Source of the DNA: Diospyros lotus
Lineage: Eukaryota; Streptophyta; Magnoliopsida; Ericales; Ebenaceae
Direction of reading: 5' to 3'
Length of the DNA stretch: 64,000 nt
Assembly (NCBI RefSeq): GCF_014633365.1
Contig: NC_068341.1
Coordinates: 25,588,339-25,652,338, forward strand
Shown here: piece after piece, positions 1 to 10,699 of the stretch
Position numbering within the stretch: the stretch's first letter is position 1
How the letters are laid out: each line of letters opens with the position of its first letter
The notes under the pieces: model-generated
Databases searched by the model: none
What the model was told of the DNA's origin: nothing
What the model saw: only the letters and a program-made list of their open reading frames with translations
Program-made: the position numbers and the translations under genes

Positions 1-987
1 AAGTCGTTCAATTGCCCAACCTCTAACAGTATCCACGCGAGCTTGCAATCCAAGAACCTTACAGGGGCGGCTTCCCTAAGGACGAAATAGTGCTAGCTCA
101 AGAGGCCAGTGTGGGAGCTTTCTCTCATGCACGTTAAACGACATTAATGGCTAGGAGAGGCACACAATTCATTACAAAAGCAACCACATAAGGGCTATTT
201 ATAACACAAGCACAAGGAGATAAGGGAATATTTGAAGGCTTTTAAATTACTTCAACTTTTTACCTTTATCGTCAATTTTTCAGCAACTATTGGGATCAAC
301 ATAAACATAAGAGTGAGGGGACAACCTGAGGCATAATTGAGCATAAACTTTATAGAGACAAAAAGTAGCATATGTGTTAGAGTAAATCAGAATCTTTAAA
401 AGCTAACCAAAAGTAGTTTTATTTCAAAAAGAGAGCTTTACCTTTATGCATGGGAATGTCAGGTCTGAGTAATACGGTACAAAGGTAAAAATTAACCATA
501 GAATATACCTCTTGGTGTGTACCAAAAAAGGATATAGAGAGGGAATAAATCAAAGATGATCGCTTAACTTCAATCGACTATAGTTACATCTTTTGTCGAT
601 CGAAGATCAAATGTCAATAATCCAGTTGCCTTCAATCGACTGAAGATAATTCTTCAGTCGACTAAAGTTATCCAGTGACTCTAGGCAAAAAGTTCGATCG
701 ACTTATCAGTCGACTGAAGATGAAGGCCAAACTTTATGTCCAACTTCGGTCAACTGAAGATGTTCTTCATTCAACCTAAGTTGCACATAAACAAACACAC
801 ACTTTTTGCCTTATTTTGGTTGACTGACTCACAACTTCGGTCTATCAAAGATACTTGGACATGAAAGAAATATAGAGCATGCACACACAAATGTATACAA
901 CACCTTTGAGCATAAATTTTATAGGAATCAAAATCTTTTTTGTAAATTTTAGGGAAATAAATTTTTGTAAGCATCAAAATCATTTTA
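1..987 (-). mobile_element. Part of a Sirevirus-like copia LTR, running off the left edge
   Basis: No protein is encoded. Read on the minus strand, this has the plan of an LTR: a TATA box (TATAAATAG, 196-203) with an array of GTCGAC-containing repeats just upstream (541-870). The same plan (GTCGAC repeats beside a TATA box) is seen in the LTRs at 26295-29096 and 49444-50694. The U3 side seems to continue through 3183-3866 and 6456 to about 6880, because solo LTRs with perfect TSDs are inserted at 987/988 and 3866/3867. Sequence left of 196 would be R/U5. The assignment to a Sirevirus-like lineage is inference from LTR plan and from the polypurine tracts at 6930-7080. Confidence 0.5.
541..870. 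repeat. Array of short GTCGAC/CTGAAGAT repeats in LTR U3
   Basis: About nine degenerate copies of a motif around TCGACTGAAGAT and its reverse complement, including the perfect palindrome CTTCAGTCGACTGAAG overlapped by several partial copies. It lies immediately upstream of the minus-strand TATA box at 196-203, so an enhancer-type role in the LTR promoter is plausible (inference). Confidence 0.6.
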
Positions 988-3177
988 TGATATACCCCAA
1001 AATTTAATGTAAAGGTTGAGTGTTGCAATAAAGTGTTTATGAAAGTTTAGGGCTTAAGTGTAAATGGGAATGGTTTTAGGACCCAAAAGCAAATATCATA
1101 ACTTGTAAAAAAGATAGCTTGTCTCCAACAAATGGGAATATTAGCAATGATGAATTCTTATTCAAGAAGGCTTGAGTTGGAAAGTTAGGATTGGAGAATT
1201 TTTCCTAAAGTCCTAAAGCCTTATGATGGTAATAATTGGATTCACCCTAAAAGTCAAAAGTAATATAACTTGTGAGAATTTTATTGGCTTACAAAAGAAG
1301 AAGTTCTTATCCTAAAACCACGTGAGGGAGTATTTGGAGGTTTAAGATTGGAAGAAAGGAGAAGCTTGAATAGGAAGATAAAAATATTCAAAGGTTGGAA
1401 TGATTGATTTTTATCCTAAAGTCTAAACTTGGAGAATTAGGATTGGCTAGGATTTGCTTGCAAAGGAAGAATATGATAAGGCTTATCTTGAAGGTGTATT
1501 TGGTAGCCTAGGATTGGAAGAAGCAGAGGCTTGCATTGGAAGATTGGAAGAAATTTCAAAGCGTAATAATTACTAGGGTGCAAAATGAGTAACTTGGAGG
1601 CCAAGTGAAATCTTGAGGATTTAGGAATTTAAAGGCTATATAAAGGTAAGGAGTTAAGGCCACGAGAAGCTAAGGGAAAAGGAAACAAGCAAGTGCAAAG
1701 AAAAAGCAAAGAAGAAAGGATAGAGAGATCTGATCGGAAAACTACCAAAAAAGAAAGGAAAATGAAAAGGTAAGCTAACTTTCTTTTCGTAGGATCGTAG
1801 ATCACAAAAATAGGAGTCTGTGGGTTCAAACGGAGAGCGAATTGGATAAAAAATGAGCAAGATATAGCCGTTTTAATTTCTAGGTGCAGAATCCATAACA
1901 CGGAGGAGGGCAGCGCGTGACCACCCTTCCGAAGGCGCGTGAAGGCGCGTCCGACCTCCATTTGACCTGAAATTTTTAATTTTGTTCTCCTATTTTAATT
2001 ACCTACAATCCTATATAAACATATTTAAGGTTTGGTTCACTGAAATCTGTGATTTCTGCAAAAACAACCCCTAGTGCTCGAAACCGGACTGTAAACCATG
2101 CTATCGAATAGAAACGATCAAGGTGAGTGGTTCTTGTGCATGCTTCCTCTTGATCATTCTTGATTTCATTTGTAAGTGATTCTTATTCCTATTGATCACT
2201 CTTGGTTTTCACTTGTGGATGGTTTGTTGCTTACATCTTATGTTCCCTTTGTTTCGAACATATCCTTTCTACTTTGTTGCATCGAGTTTGACCATAACAT
2301 CTTTCATGCGTGGCTTGTGATCATATTCCTTCTGTTTTTTCATACATCTTGTCATTTGGTGGTTGTGGCTAGTTGGTGGCTTGTCGTGTGTGAACTACCA
2401 CGGGGACCTGTGTAAGAGGGCTGACCACGTGGGCCTGTGTAAGGGGGTTGAGAGGTTCATACATGGCAAGTTAGGAGGATATCTCATGCCTATGTAAGGG
2501 GGCCGAGAGGTTACATCTCATGTGTTTGTTGCTTTTGAGCAAATCTTGCCTATTGCACATGCATCTCGATATTTGTATTTGTGGCTATTTGTTGGGGTAT
2601 CACAGGGGATCTCATGCTCTTGCGGTGAGCTGTGATCTTGGGAAATTTCATTCTTGTTTCTACATGTCTCCTGGAAAAGCTGCATATTACTCTTGCATGC
2701 GCTGTTTCTTTCTTTCTTACCACTCACTTAGATGTGATAATCTAACTCGGGTGTTTCATACCGCTGGAACATTCAATGTTCCAAGTATGTTAAGCTTATC
2801 AGGTACTCTAGGTTCTAGCACGAGCAAGGATTTAGAGGTGGTGCTTGGCTGATTTAGAGTTGGATTTATTTGTGTACCCGTGTAATCCCAATATTGTAAT
2901 GTAAATAGTAGTTAAGATACTTAAGGATGTATGGTGATTGTGTGCAGTTCTGTGACTGTACCATAAAATTTATGTATTTGTGAAGCTGCTATAACTCTCT
3001 GATATATGGGTGCGTGACGGACTTTTATTTAAACTTGAGGAAATCCTAGCTATTTAGCATACTCAAGTTCGATCCTTGCTTCTGTTGATAAAGGATTTCC
3101 AATAACGCCCAAGGTCATTATTAGCATATAATGAATATCTTATTGCTTCATTATGTAATTGAAAGTGGGGCGTTACA
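988..3177 (+). mobile_element. Solo LTR, 2.19 kb, TSD TTTTA
   Basis: Begins TGATATACCCC and ends GGGGCGTTACA, flanked by TTTTA at 983-987 and 3178-3182. The start is a diverged form of the TGTAATACCCC start of the family seen at 3867, 7948, 13667 and 17804. A TATA box (TATATAAA, 1637-1644) gives the plus orientation. A 19-bp near-palindrome at 2765-2783 is shared with the other family members. No internal region or second LTR is present, so it is the product of LTR-LTR recombination. The ORFs inside it have no recognisable protein content. Confidence 0.88.
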
Positions 3178-3182
3178 TTTTA

Positions 3183-3866
3183 TTTTAACACCCTTGAGCA
3201 TAACAATATCTTCATTCTTATTCGAGTAATTAACCACTACTCGACTAAAAGCTTGAGGAGATGGATTTTCAGCAGCTTAACCAAATGCTACGTGGAATCA
3301 ACAAACCTATAAATACTTGAATCAAAGCAACAAACATGCAACTAATAAAATCATAAATGTTATTCCATTAAATTTCAAAGCATGGAGAGCCTTAAGACCT
3401 TTGATACTAAATATCAAATAGAGCACTTAGGTTTTATGAATTTAGAATATAGAATCACTTGCCTAAGCATATATATATTTATACAAGAGCAAAAATAATT
3501 GAAATTAAATAAAACACATTGTTCCTAGATTTAAGAGATACTTCCACATATTTTGAATACTTCAGATATTTTCCAACCTTAAGTATACTAAGTGTCATGA
3601 GGATATATGACATTTATCCATGACACTAATACATTAGAATACTTAGCATATCCCTTGAAATCCTAGAGCAACGTATTGACATACCAAGCACATAAATAAG
3701 AGCAAAATTAATCACAAAAAAAACATAGCATGGTTATTAGCACAACCTTATCATAAAGGATAAAACGACGTAGTTTCTACAAATCAGAACTCAAGTATCA
3801 TCACTTGAGTATATGATCATTTACACAAAAATCTTGATGTTTGACACTTAAACATCAAATATGAAA
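3183..3866 (-). mobile_element. AT-rich segment of the interrupted Sirevirus-like LTR
   Basis: Non-coding AT-rich sequence between two solo LTRs. It shares a short phrase (CACCCTTGAGCATAA) with sequence near 900-915, on the other side of the first solo LTR. I read it as the middle part of the U3 that starts at the left edge. No gene, promoter or structured RNA is visible. Confidence 0.35.
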
Positions 3867-6450
3867 TGTAATACCCAAAAATTTTGTAAATGAGTGTTTT
3901 GGTGGATCAAAATATGAAATTTTGTGAAAAATGCATATCAAAATACCCTGAATAGGTGACTGAATCAACTGCAAGGAGTACCCTGGAGCTTAAATACCTA
4001 AGTAAAAGGTTATGTGGTCGACAAGCGTCCTGAGATAAGATTTATGACATAAAGAGAAATTAAATTAGAGACAGTTTTCGGTACATCGGTGATTCAGGCT
4101 AAAAAATTGAATGATAGTAAGAGACTTCTGAAAAGTCAATGGAATCTTGAGAAGGTTCATATGTTGCATAAGGAACAACCCTTAAATAGTTTCGAGATGA
4201 AACAAAAGAATTTGCGGTCAAAACATGATCTTACATATATTCAGGCCTAAGTGTAATTTTTAATTCTAGTTAGAAAATGGTTGAAAATGATATTTTTTCA
4301 AATTTCTTGGGCCAAACGAAGAGCATGGAACTTAGGGGTTCAAGTGGTAAAAATATCAAAGCTTAAGGACTTCAAATAAGGGCCAAAATAAAATTTTTAA
4401 AATAGCAAAGGGTCAAAGTGCAATTTTTTAAAGAGCAACCATGGCCATTGCCAACCAACCACTGTCACCACCGGCCAGCCTCTTGCCGCTATCTCGAGAG
4501 TCATCCTAGGGCTTAGAGTAGGTCCCAGGGCATGGTAGATCGATCAAGGGTTGAGGCATGGTTGAGAATGGCCGTAATTTGACGTCGGTAAGGTAAGGGG
4601 GATGGTAAGTCACCAAAAAAATTGGGTAAGGGTGTTAAAGGAAAATCACAATGATTTGAGGTGATCTAAGGTCGTGTCAAGGCATTAAAGGCTTGGATTT
4701 GACAAGGAATGGCTCGACATGGCTGGAAATCGAGTATAAATAGGGGTTAGACATGGTCAAAAACTTCAAAGTTTAAACTCAGAAAATCCAAGAGTTTGAG
4801 AAAGAATTGAGGGAGTAGGATAAGGAGATTTTGTTCCCCATGTCTAGAAGGTAATTTCTAGAGAGTTTGAGAGCATTTCGTACAGGTTTAGTGGGGTTTT
4901 AGGCTTCGCCAGAAAATTGGGTGGGTCACCGAAGCATCCAAGGGTGCCAATAGGATCAACTGAAAGAGGGCTTAAAGGTGGTACAAAAAAATCAGTGATC
5001 GGAATAGTCATGACGACCGAAAGATCAAAGAAGACGACCGACGCGTAAGCTCATACGCTGGACAATTGCTTCAGGCACATGAGATAGGCGCGTGAGGGCG
5101 CGTGGCAAGGTATTTATTTTTGAAATATTTTTTGAAATTTCCCCAAAATTATTTTATGATTTATGGTGGAGAAAAATTTGAGAAAATATTTGAGGACATA
5201 TTTATTTTGGAATTTTTTAGGAGAAAATATGAGAACATTATGAAAAATATATATTGATATTCTTTTGAATGAATATGATGTCTAGGGATCGTTGGAGCTC
5301 GAGGTTGAGTAATAGTACGATTATTTGAGGCCTGGCAAGAAAATTGAAGTTGGCACGAGAATTGAGGTATTCTAAATTACAATTAAGGTGAGTGTTTGCC
5401 CATATAACTTGATTTATTGAGAGTAGTTCTACCGAAAAACTTATTTGACTTGTGAGAATTTATACTTACTTGGTTTTTATGGGTGGTTTGACCCTATACT
5501 TGATTTTATTTCATGCAATGGTTTTGAAATGCAAATAGTTGATTTCATGTGGATGGTTCATCCAAAATGTTTATCTATGTGTGCAATGAAATACGTGTAT
5601 TGAAATGTCGTTTTATGTAATGCATCATTACATGTTGTGGTTATGACATTGGCATATGTGTTGAAAATGGGTAGCGTTTCTGGGATGCTTTTAAGTGGGA
5701 ACGTAATCTTTAACGTGATTGTGGTGTGCTGGGTTATTGCGTTAATGTTGACCCTCTTATGTCAGGAGTGGTAACTATTGTTCCCGAGATGTTGGAGAGA
5801 TGCGTTGATATTTTCCCTCTTAAGCTATGATTGTGTTATGCCAATATGTCGTTGTGATTATGTTGTCTTTAAAGAGATTGCTCTTTTTTCGTGGTATGGG
5901 TTAAGCGTTGTATGGGATTCTCTTAGGATAGGACATGTCGAGATATATCAGTTTGCTCATAGTCTTGCATATATTCATGAAAATGTTTTGAACTCTCACT
6001 TAGATTATTCAACATCTAATTTGGACTATATCTCTAGAACATTCAAACGTTCCAGGCGAAAGCAGAGACGCCAAGGGAAATGAGGTTATCGAAATGTAGC
6101 CGTTGATTACATTGGAGACCTTTAACATATATATTGATTATGTTTGAGGTGTTTAGTTGTATTCCTGAGGGATTAATCTCTGTGTATTTTAATTTGAAGA
6201 TGTCATGTCAAACAATGGTATGGTTTTTATATTATAAATAAAGGAAATTCAATTATGTATCAATTGAGGTTTCGATCTTGATTCTTCATTTTATGATGAT
6301 GTTACCTATCTTAGCTTATTGATTTTTAAATTTGATATACAGAAAGGGTAGAACGGGATTGTTGGGAATGATTTATGTTGAGCGTATGTTGAAAAAAAAT
6401 ATTCCCAAAATTTCAAGTTAACGCACGCTTAGGAAAAACGGAATGTTACA
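3867..6450 (+). mobile_element. Solo LTR, 2.58 kb, TSD TGAAA
   Basis: Starts TGTAATACCC and ends ATGTTACA, flanked by TGAAA at 3862-3866 and 6451-6455. The TATA box TATAAATA is at 4735-4742 in plus orientation. It carries the family palindrome at 6035-6054. It belongs to the same LTR superfamily as the non-autonomous element at 7948-16454 but in opposite orientation. A GC-rich block upstream of the TATA box (4440-4510) and an AT-rich 3' half are shared family traits. The 101-codon ORF at 5778-6083 overlaps the palindrome and has no recognisable product. Confidence 0.9.
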
Positions 6451-6455
6451 TGAAA

Positions 6456-7085
6456 TATAGAATACATTACTCTGAAATTTTGAGTAATGTTGTCACCTAG
6501 CATATCATGAGCTCTACAAACCACTTATGCATTATCTTTAGGATGACTCCAAAGAGAGGTATAATAAAAGATATATCAATAAAGCATGTGGCTAAAACAA
6601 GTTAAACACATATGGATCATTAATAGATAAATCAACTAAAAGATAAATCTTTCAAAGTTCCTTGACCTCATATATTCTCAAGGCAACCTTAACACATATT
6701 TTATCAAGCTAGGCTTACCATATCCTTAACTAATATTCTAAAATAGAATAATTTCTATACATATTAATAAGCCTATGGGAATATTATATTATCAAGATTC
6801 CTTAAGACAATCTCAAAGCATCATTAACATAGAAAAATCCTTACATTAAAGTTTTTTATAAGATAATTATCATCAGAACATTCAAGAAGTTTGATACCGG
6901 CCACATGGAGCATATGATACCAAGAGAATAATCTTCTCCCCATTTTTGAATTTATCATTCTTTTGAGGATTATGCTATCAAGAGATAAAACTCTCCCTGA
7001 GTTTATTACCTAATACTCATTGAATCTTTAAGATAAAAATCTCCTGAGCATACTTTATATTAGAAAAGCTCCCCCTGAATTATTG
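6456..7085 (-). mobile_element. Copia 3' non-coding region with three polypurine tracts, joined to LTR start
   Basis: On the minus strand three related units each hold a purine run: around 7068-7079 (TTCAGGGGGAGC), 6991-7001 (CTCAGGGAGAG) and 6934-6944 (ATGGGGAGAAG). Multiple polypurine tracts upstream of the 3' LTR are a known Sirevirus trait. The LTR probably starts near 6880 (minus strand TGTTCTGATGATAA, like the TGATGATG near the starts of the LTRs at 29096 and 50694). No RT or RNase H coding sequence lies between the integrase remnant at 7090-7947 and these tracts, so either a large deletion or a junction between two copia elements is present. Confidence 0.45.
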
Positions 7086-7947
7086 AGAAGGCTCATTTGT
7101 GTCATCTGAGCCTTATTGGTCATCTTGAGCTCCATGTTAATGTTGTTCTAGAACAAGTGCAGGAGGAGTTATGTTTATATCAAACTCATCACTATATTAA
7201 GATATTGACTTACCTACCTTGTCAATATCCTATATTATTTTATTCTCCACAAACACATCTCTATTTCTAACTATTTTCTTCTCAATAGGATCATAGAATT
7301 TGTAATCAAACTCATCCTGACCATACCCCCACAAACACACATTGTTTTGTCTCCACATCTAGTTTAGATCTCTTATCTTTGGGATTGTGCACAAAGGCCT
7401 CACATCCAAAGACACGCAAATGATCATAAATAATATGCTTCCCTATCCAAACCTTGTTTGGTACATCAAGCTGCAAAGGAGTACATGGTGAAAGATTCAA
7501 TACATACACAATTGTATTCAAGGCCTCACCCCAAAAGGATCTTAACAATTTTGCCTATGAAAGTAAACTTCTCACTCTCTCAACCAATGTTCTATTCATC
7601 TTCTCAGCTAAACCATTTAATTGTGGCGCCTTTGGAGGCGTTTTCTAATATCAAATGCCTTGTTGCCTACAATACTCATCAAATGGTCCTTAATATTCCC
7701 CTCCATTATCTATGCGTATACATTTCAGTTTCATTCTTGTCTCTTTCTCAACTGAATTTTGAAACTGTTTAAACACATCCAACACTTGATTATTATACTT
7801 TAAAGTATAAACCCATAATTTTCATGAATAACCATCAATAAAGGTGACAAAATAAAGAGAACCACCAAGTGTGCTTGTCTTCATAAGGCCACAATGTTTT
7901 GCGTCCTGGAAAGAGGGTGTGACTTAAAGGATACTCTATTTTGTTTT
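7086..7947 (-). pseudogene. pol: Ty1-copia (Tork/TNT1-like) integrase remnant
   Basis: Decayed integrase of a Tork/TNT1-type copia polyprotein. The clearest open part is 7312-7548: SFWGEALNT, then a W-I-G-K motif, then HLRVFGCEAFVH, PKDKRSKLD and the CVFVG motif, all standard for the copia integrase C-terminal half. Upstream of it the catalytic-core sequence (DNGGEY, QLNGLAEKMNRTLVERVRSL) is readable in two frames with stops. Downstream the 'FYDPIEKKIVRNRDV' stretch follows and then resemblance ends near 7090. The gene is cut at 7947 by the element at 7948-16454; the upstream half resumes at 16460. RT and RNase H are not visible. Non-functional. Confidence 0.85.
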
Positions 7948-10684
7948 TGTAATGCCCAACTTTCCTGAGCGCGTTATAAATTGGGACAATTCTGGGAAAA
8001 TAAATTTTTCTTTCAAACACTAAAGCTAAACCACATCATACCTCGAATCCGTCCCAAAATTCCCATACATTAATCTCGAAAGAGAATCACTTACACATCA
8101 AATGCGGAAGTAATGATAGAAACCTGATATCTTAACATTAATCATAAATAAATTCTTACATCTTCAACATTCCTCAAAACGTTCAAAATCTAAAGTAGCA
8201 GAACTTAAATACATGGTCTACGTTACATACATTTCATTTCTCATGCACTCTGCTAAGTGCCATTTCATGCCTCATTTATCCTCGTATCTGCTACAATCTC
8301 CACCTGGAACGTTTGAATATTCCAAGGGCAAAACCCAAGTTAGATAATGAATCATCTAAGTAAGGATACAGAAAACATATTTCGTGCATGAATGCAATGT
8401 CCTTCATCGTAGGTGTCAACTGCACCCCTCATGCTACCTACCATTTATGCGGCCCCCTCTTTCAAAGTTGAGATGTATGAGTGCACCCTTGGTAAAGCAG
8501 CGATGCCAGTTCGTACTCCCTACGGCCTCAAATGAGAGTGATCAATGATATCAACGTGTATTTATGCATTTCATAGTCATGTCATGTATGCAGTCTACGT
8601 GATGGATTCATATCAGGGCATGTCAATATGATGAAAACATTTTCAAGGAACATAAACCACTTACTAACCAAGCATTTTCCATAAAACTAACTTTAATTGG
8701 GGAGTATCACTTACCTTCTCAAGCTTATCTGGCTACCTCGATATTCGTGCCTTACCTCGTGCACCGCCTCAATTTGCATACCAACCTCAAAATTTGACAA
8801 GTCACTTCAACTTATTCCTCAAAGCATCTTAATCACCATAATTATTTAAATAAATATTAAAACCTATTTTTTCATAATTTCTGGCATTTTCTATAATTTT
8901 CTTTCTATTTCTTCCTAATTTTTCTCAATAAATCCAACCTAAATATTTCTAAAATATTTTCTCAAATTTTATTCTATGAAAATTTATAAAATAATATTCT
9001 TGAATTTTTAGAATTTTTTAGAAAATTTTACTTACCTTAACTTAGCATCTCTAACTTTCTCGGTATGCGTGTCGTATCCTCAAAACGCGTGCCCGAACTA
9101 TTTTCTTGCCCAAAATCTCTGAGATATTACCGAAATATAATTTCCTATTTTCTGGGATATTTTTGAGAATTTTCTTCATTTTTTTCTATTTTTTCCCTTT
9201 TTTCTTTTCTTTTTTTTTTCTTTTTTCTTTTTTCTTTTTTTTTCTTTTTTTCTTTTCTCCTATTCATCTTCTTCTCCATGCTCCTTCTTCTTCGCGCCTG
9301 CAACTCTGCCATTCTTCTTTCCCTCTTTTTTTTCTTTTTTTTTCTTCTTCCTTTCCTTTCTTTTTTTTTTCCTTCTTCTTCTTCTCTTCTCTTCCCTTCT
9401 CTTCTTCTTCTTTACCCACGAGCTGCCTGCAACCAGCCCGCCCACCATGCGCACCCAGCAACTTTGCCTAGCTGCCACACAACCGCGTTGCCGGCCCTCA
9501 CTTCCGTCGGTCGCTGCACAGGCCGCACCGCGCTCGCCGCTGCGAGCTGCCATCGCGGCAGTTCCCCCGCGCATGCTGGCTGAACATGGCCCCCCAGCTG
9601 CAATAGTCGCGGCTGCCATGGCTGAAACCAGCCATCCCGGCCACCTCCGACAGCCTCCGTTGTCGCCTCCCGAGCCTCCGGCCGCCTCCGCGTTGCTGCT
9701 CCGCCCCTGCTCGCTGGCTCGCCTTCTTCCACGTGTCTTGCAAGTCACGGCCATGGCTGCTCCAACTCACTGCCATGGCCGAATTCGGCCTTCTCTTTCC
9801 TTGCTTCAAATGCTCTCAAGCTCTCTCTCCCTCTCTTAATCTTCCTTCCCTCAATTTGCTTTCAGCTCCAAGGTTTTTTTCCCTATTTATAGGCATTCGA
9901 TCGCTCCCTCACCTCACTGCCCCATGCTTCCTTGGCGTGCAAAATCTTCCTTGCGTGTAAAATACTTCATTTACTGCCATGGATCTGCAGAGGCATGGCC
10001 TCCACGCACATGCATACACATCACATTTAATGCCAATATTGCTTCCTTAGATTTACTGCTCTAATTCTGATTCTTCCACTCACTCTTCAATTGCATTTTA
10101 ATTTCAATTTGGCTCACTGCTTGCCTCCAATTTACTTAATTTGCAGCCACTGCTTCACGCCCATGAATAATGACACATATATATTATATATATAACTATA
10201 TATTACACTATATTATAAAGACATTTACACATTTAATCTCAAATTTTATCTTTATTTCACTTGAGAAATTCCTTAATTATAATTATACCCTCAAACATCG
10301 AATTAATTTACATTTCAATACAGAAAACGTAAAATTAATAATCTTAAAGTTACTCGATAATACCGATTTCGCCCCAATGTCCTCACCGGAGCCCCTCTAG
10401 GGTTCCGTTGATTTTTCGAAAGTCTCCTACGACAATTCGGCTTTACAGCCTAAATGGCAGCTGTATTTTAGCTGTACCGAAAATTGTTCCCGATCTGATT
10501 TCTTTTGATATCATAAATCCTAACTCGATACGCTCGTCGAGATCATATAATTTTCCTTAGATAATTTCACTCTGAGGCATGCCCTACAGTCGATTCGGTA
10601 CGTATAACTGCTATCAAACCAATTTTCGGTGTTCTAAACTCATCGAAATTACGTGGCAACCTCATACGAACATGGGGTATTACA
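7948..10684 (-). repeat. 3' LTR of the LARD-like element
   Basis: 2737 bp, starting TGTAATGCCC and ending GGGTATTACA on the plus strand. Minus-strand TATA box TATAAATA at 9884-9891; downstream of it (leftward) the transcribed leader is GC-rich (9420-9790) and then a 230-nt purine tract on the RNA strand (9178-9412). Family palindrome at 8305-8324, with a second palindrome near 8341-8362 (AGATAATGAATCATCT). Confidence 0.9.
9178..9412. repeat. Pyrimidine-rich low-complexity tract inside LTR
   Basis: Over 230 bases of almost only T and C on the plus strand (T6-T10 runs with CTT units). On the transcribed minus strand this is a purine-only leader segment. The Lys/Glu/Arg-rich and Phe/Ser-rich ORFs that cross it are products of composition, not genes. 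The matching tract in the other LTR is 14905-15130. Confidence 0.8.
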
Positions 10685-10699
10685 TTCTCCCCTCCTTAC
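10685..10699 (-). other. Polypurine tract of the LARD-like element
   Basis: Plus-strand TTCTCCCCTCCTTAC directly abuts the end of the left LTR; on the minus strand it is GTAAGGAGGGGAGAA, the expected plus-strand priming purine run just upstream of a 3' LTR. The following TTTCTTCCTCGAAATTT is similar to the sequence after the chromovirus polypurine tract at 33621-33660. Confidence 0.8.

Noticed and set aside
5778..6083. 101-codon ORF in a solo LTR
   Set aside because: Inside the LTR and includes the palindrome; no protein similarity and not kept in sister LTRs.
9260..9754. 164-codon minus-strand ORF rich in Lys/Glu/Arg, and overlapping plus-strand Phe/Ser-rich ORFs
   Set aside because: They result from the pyrimidine tract and GC-rich block of the LTR; frames are not kept between the two LTRs.
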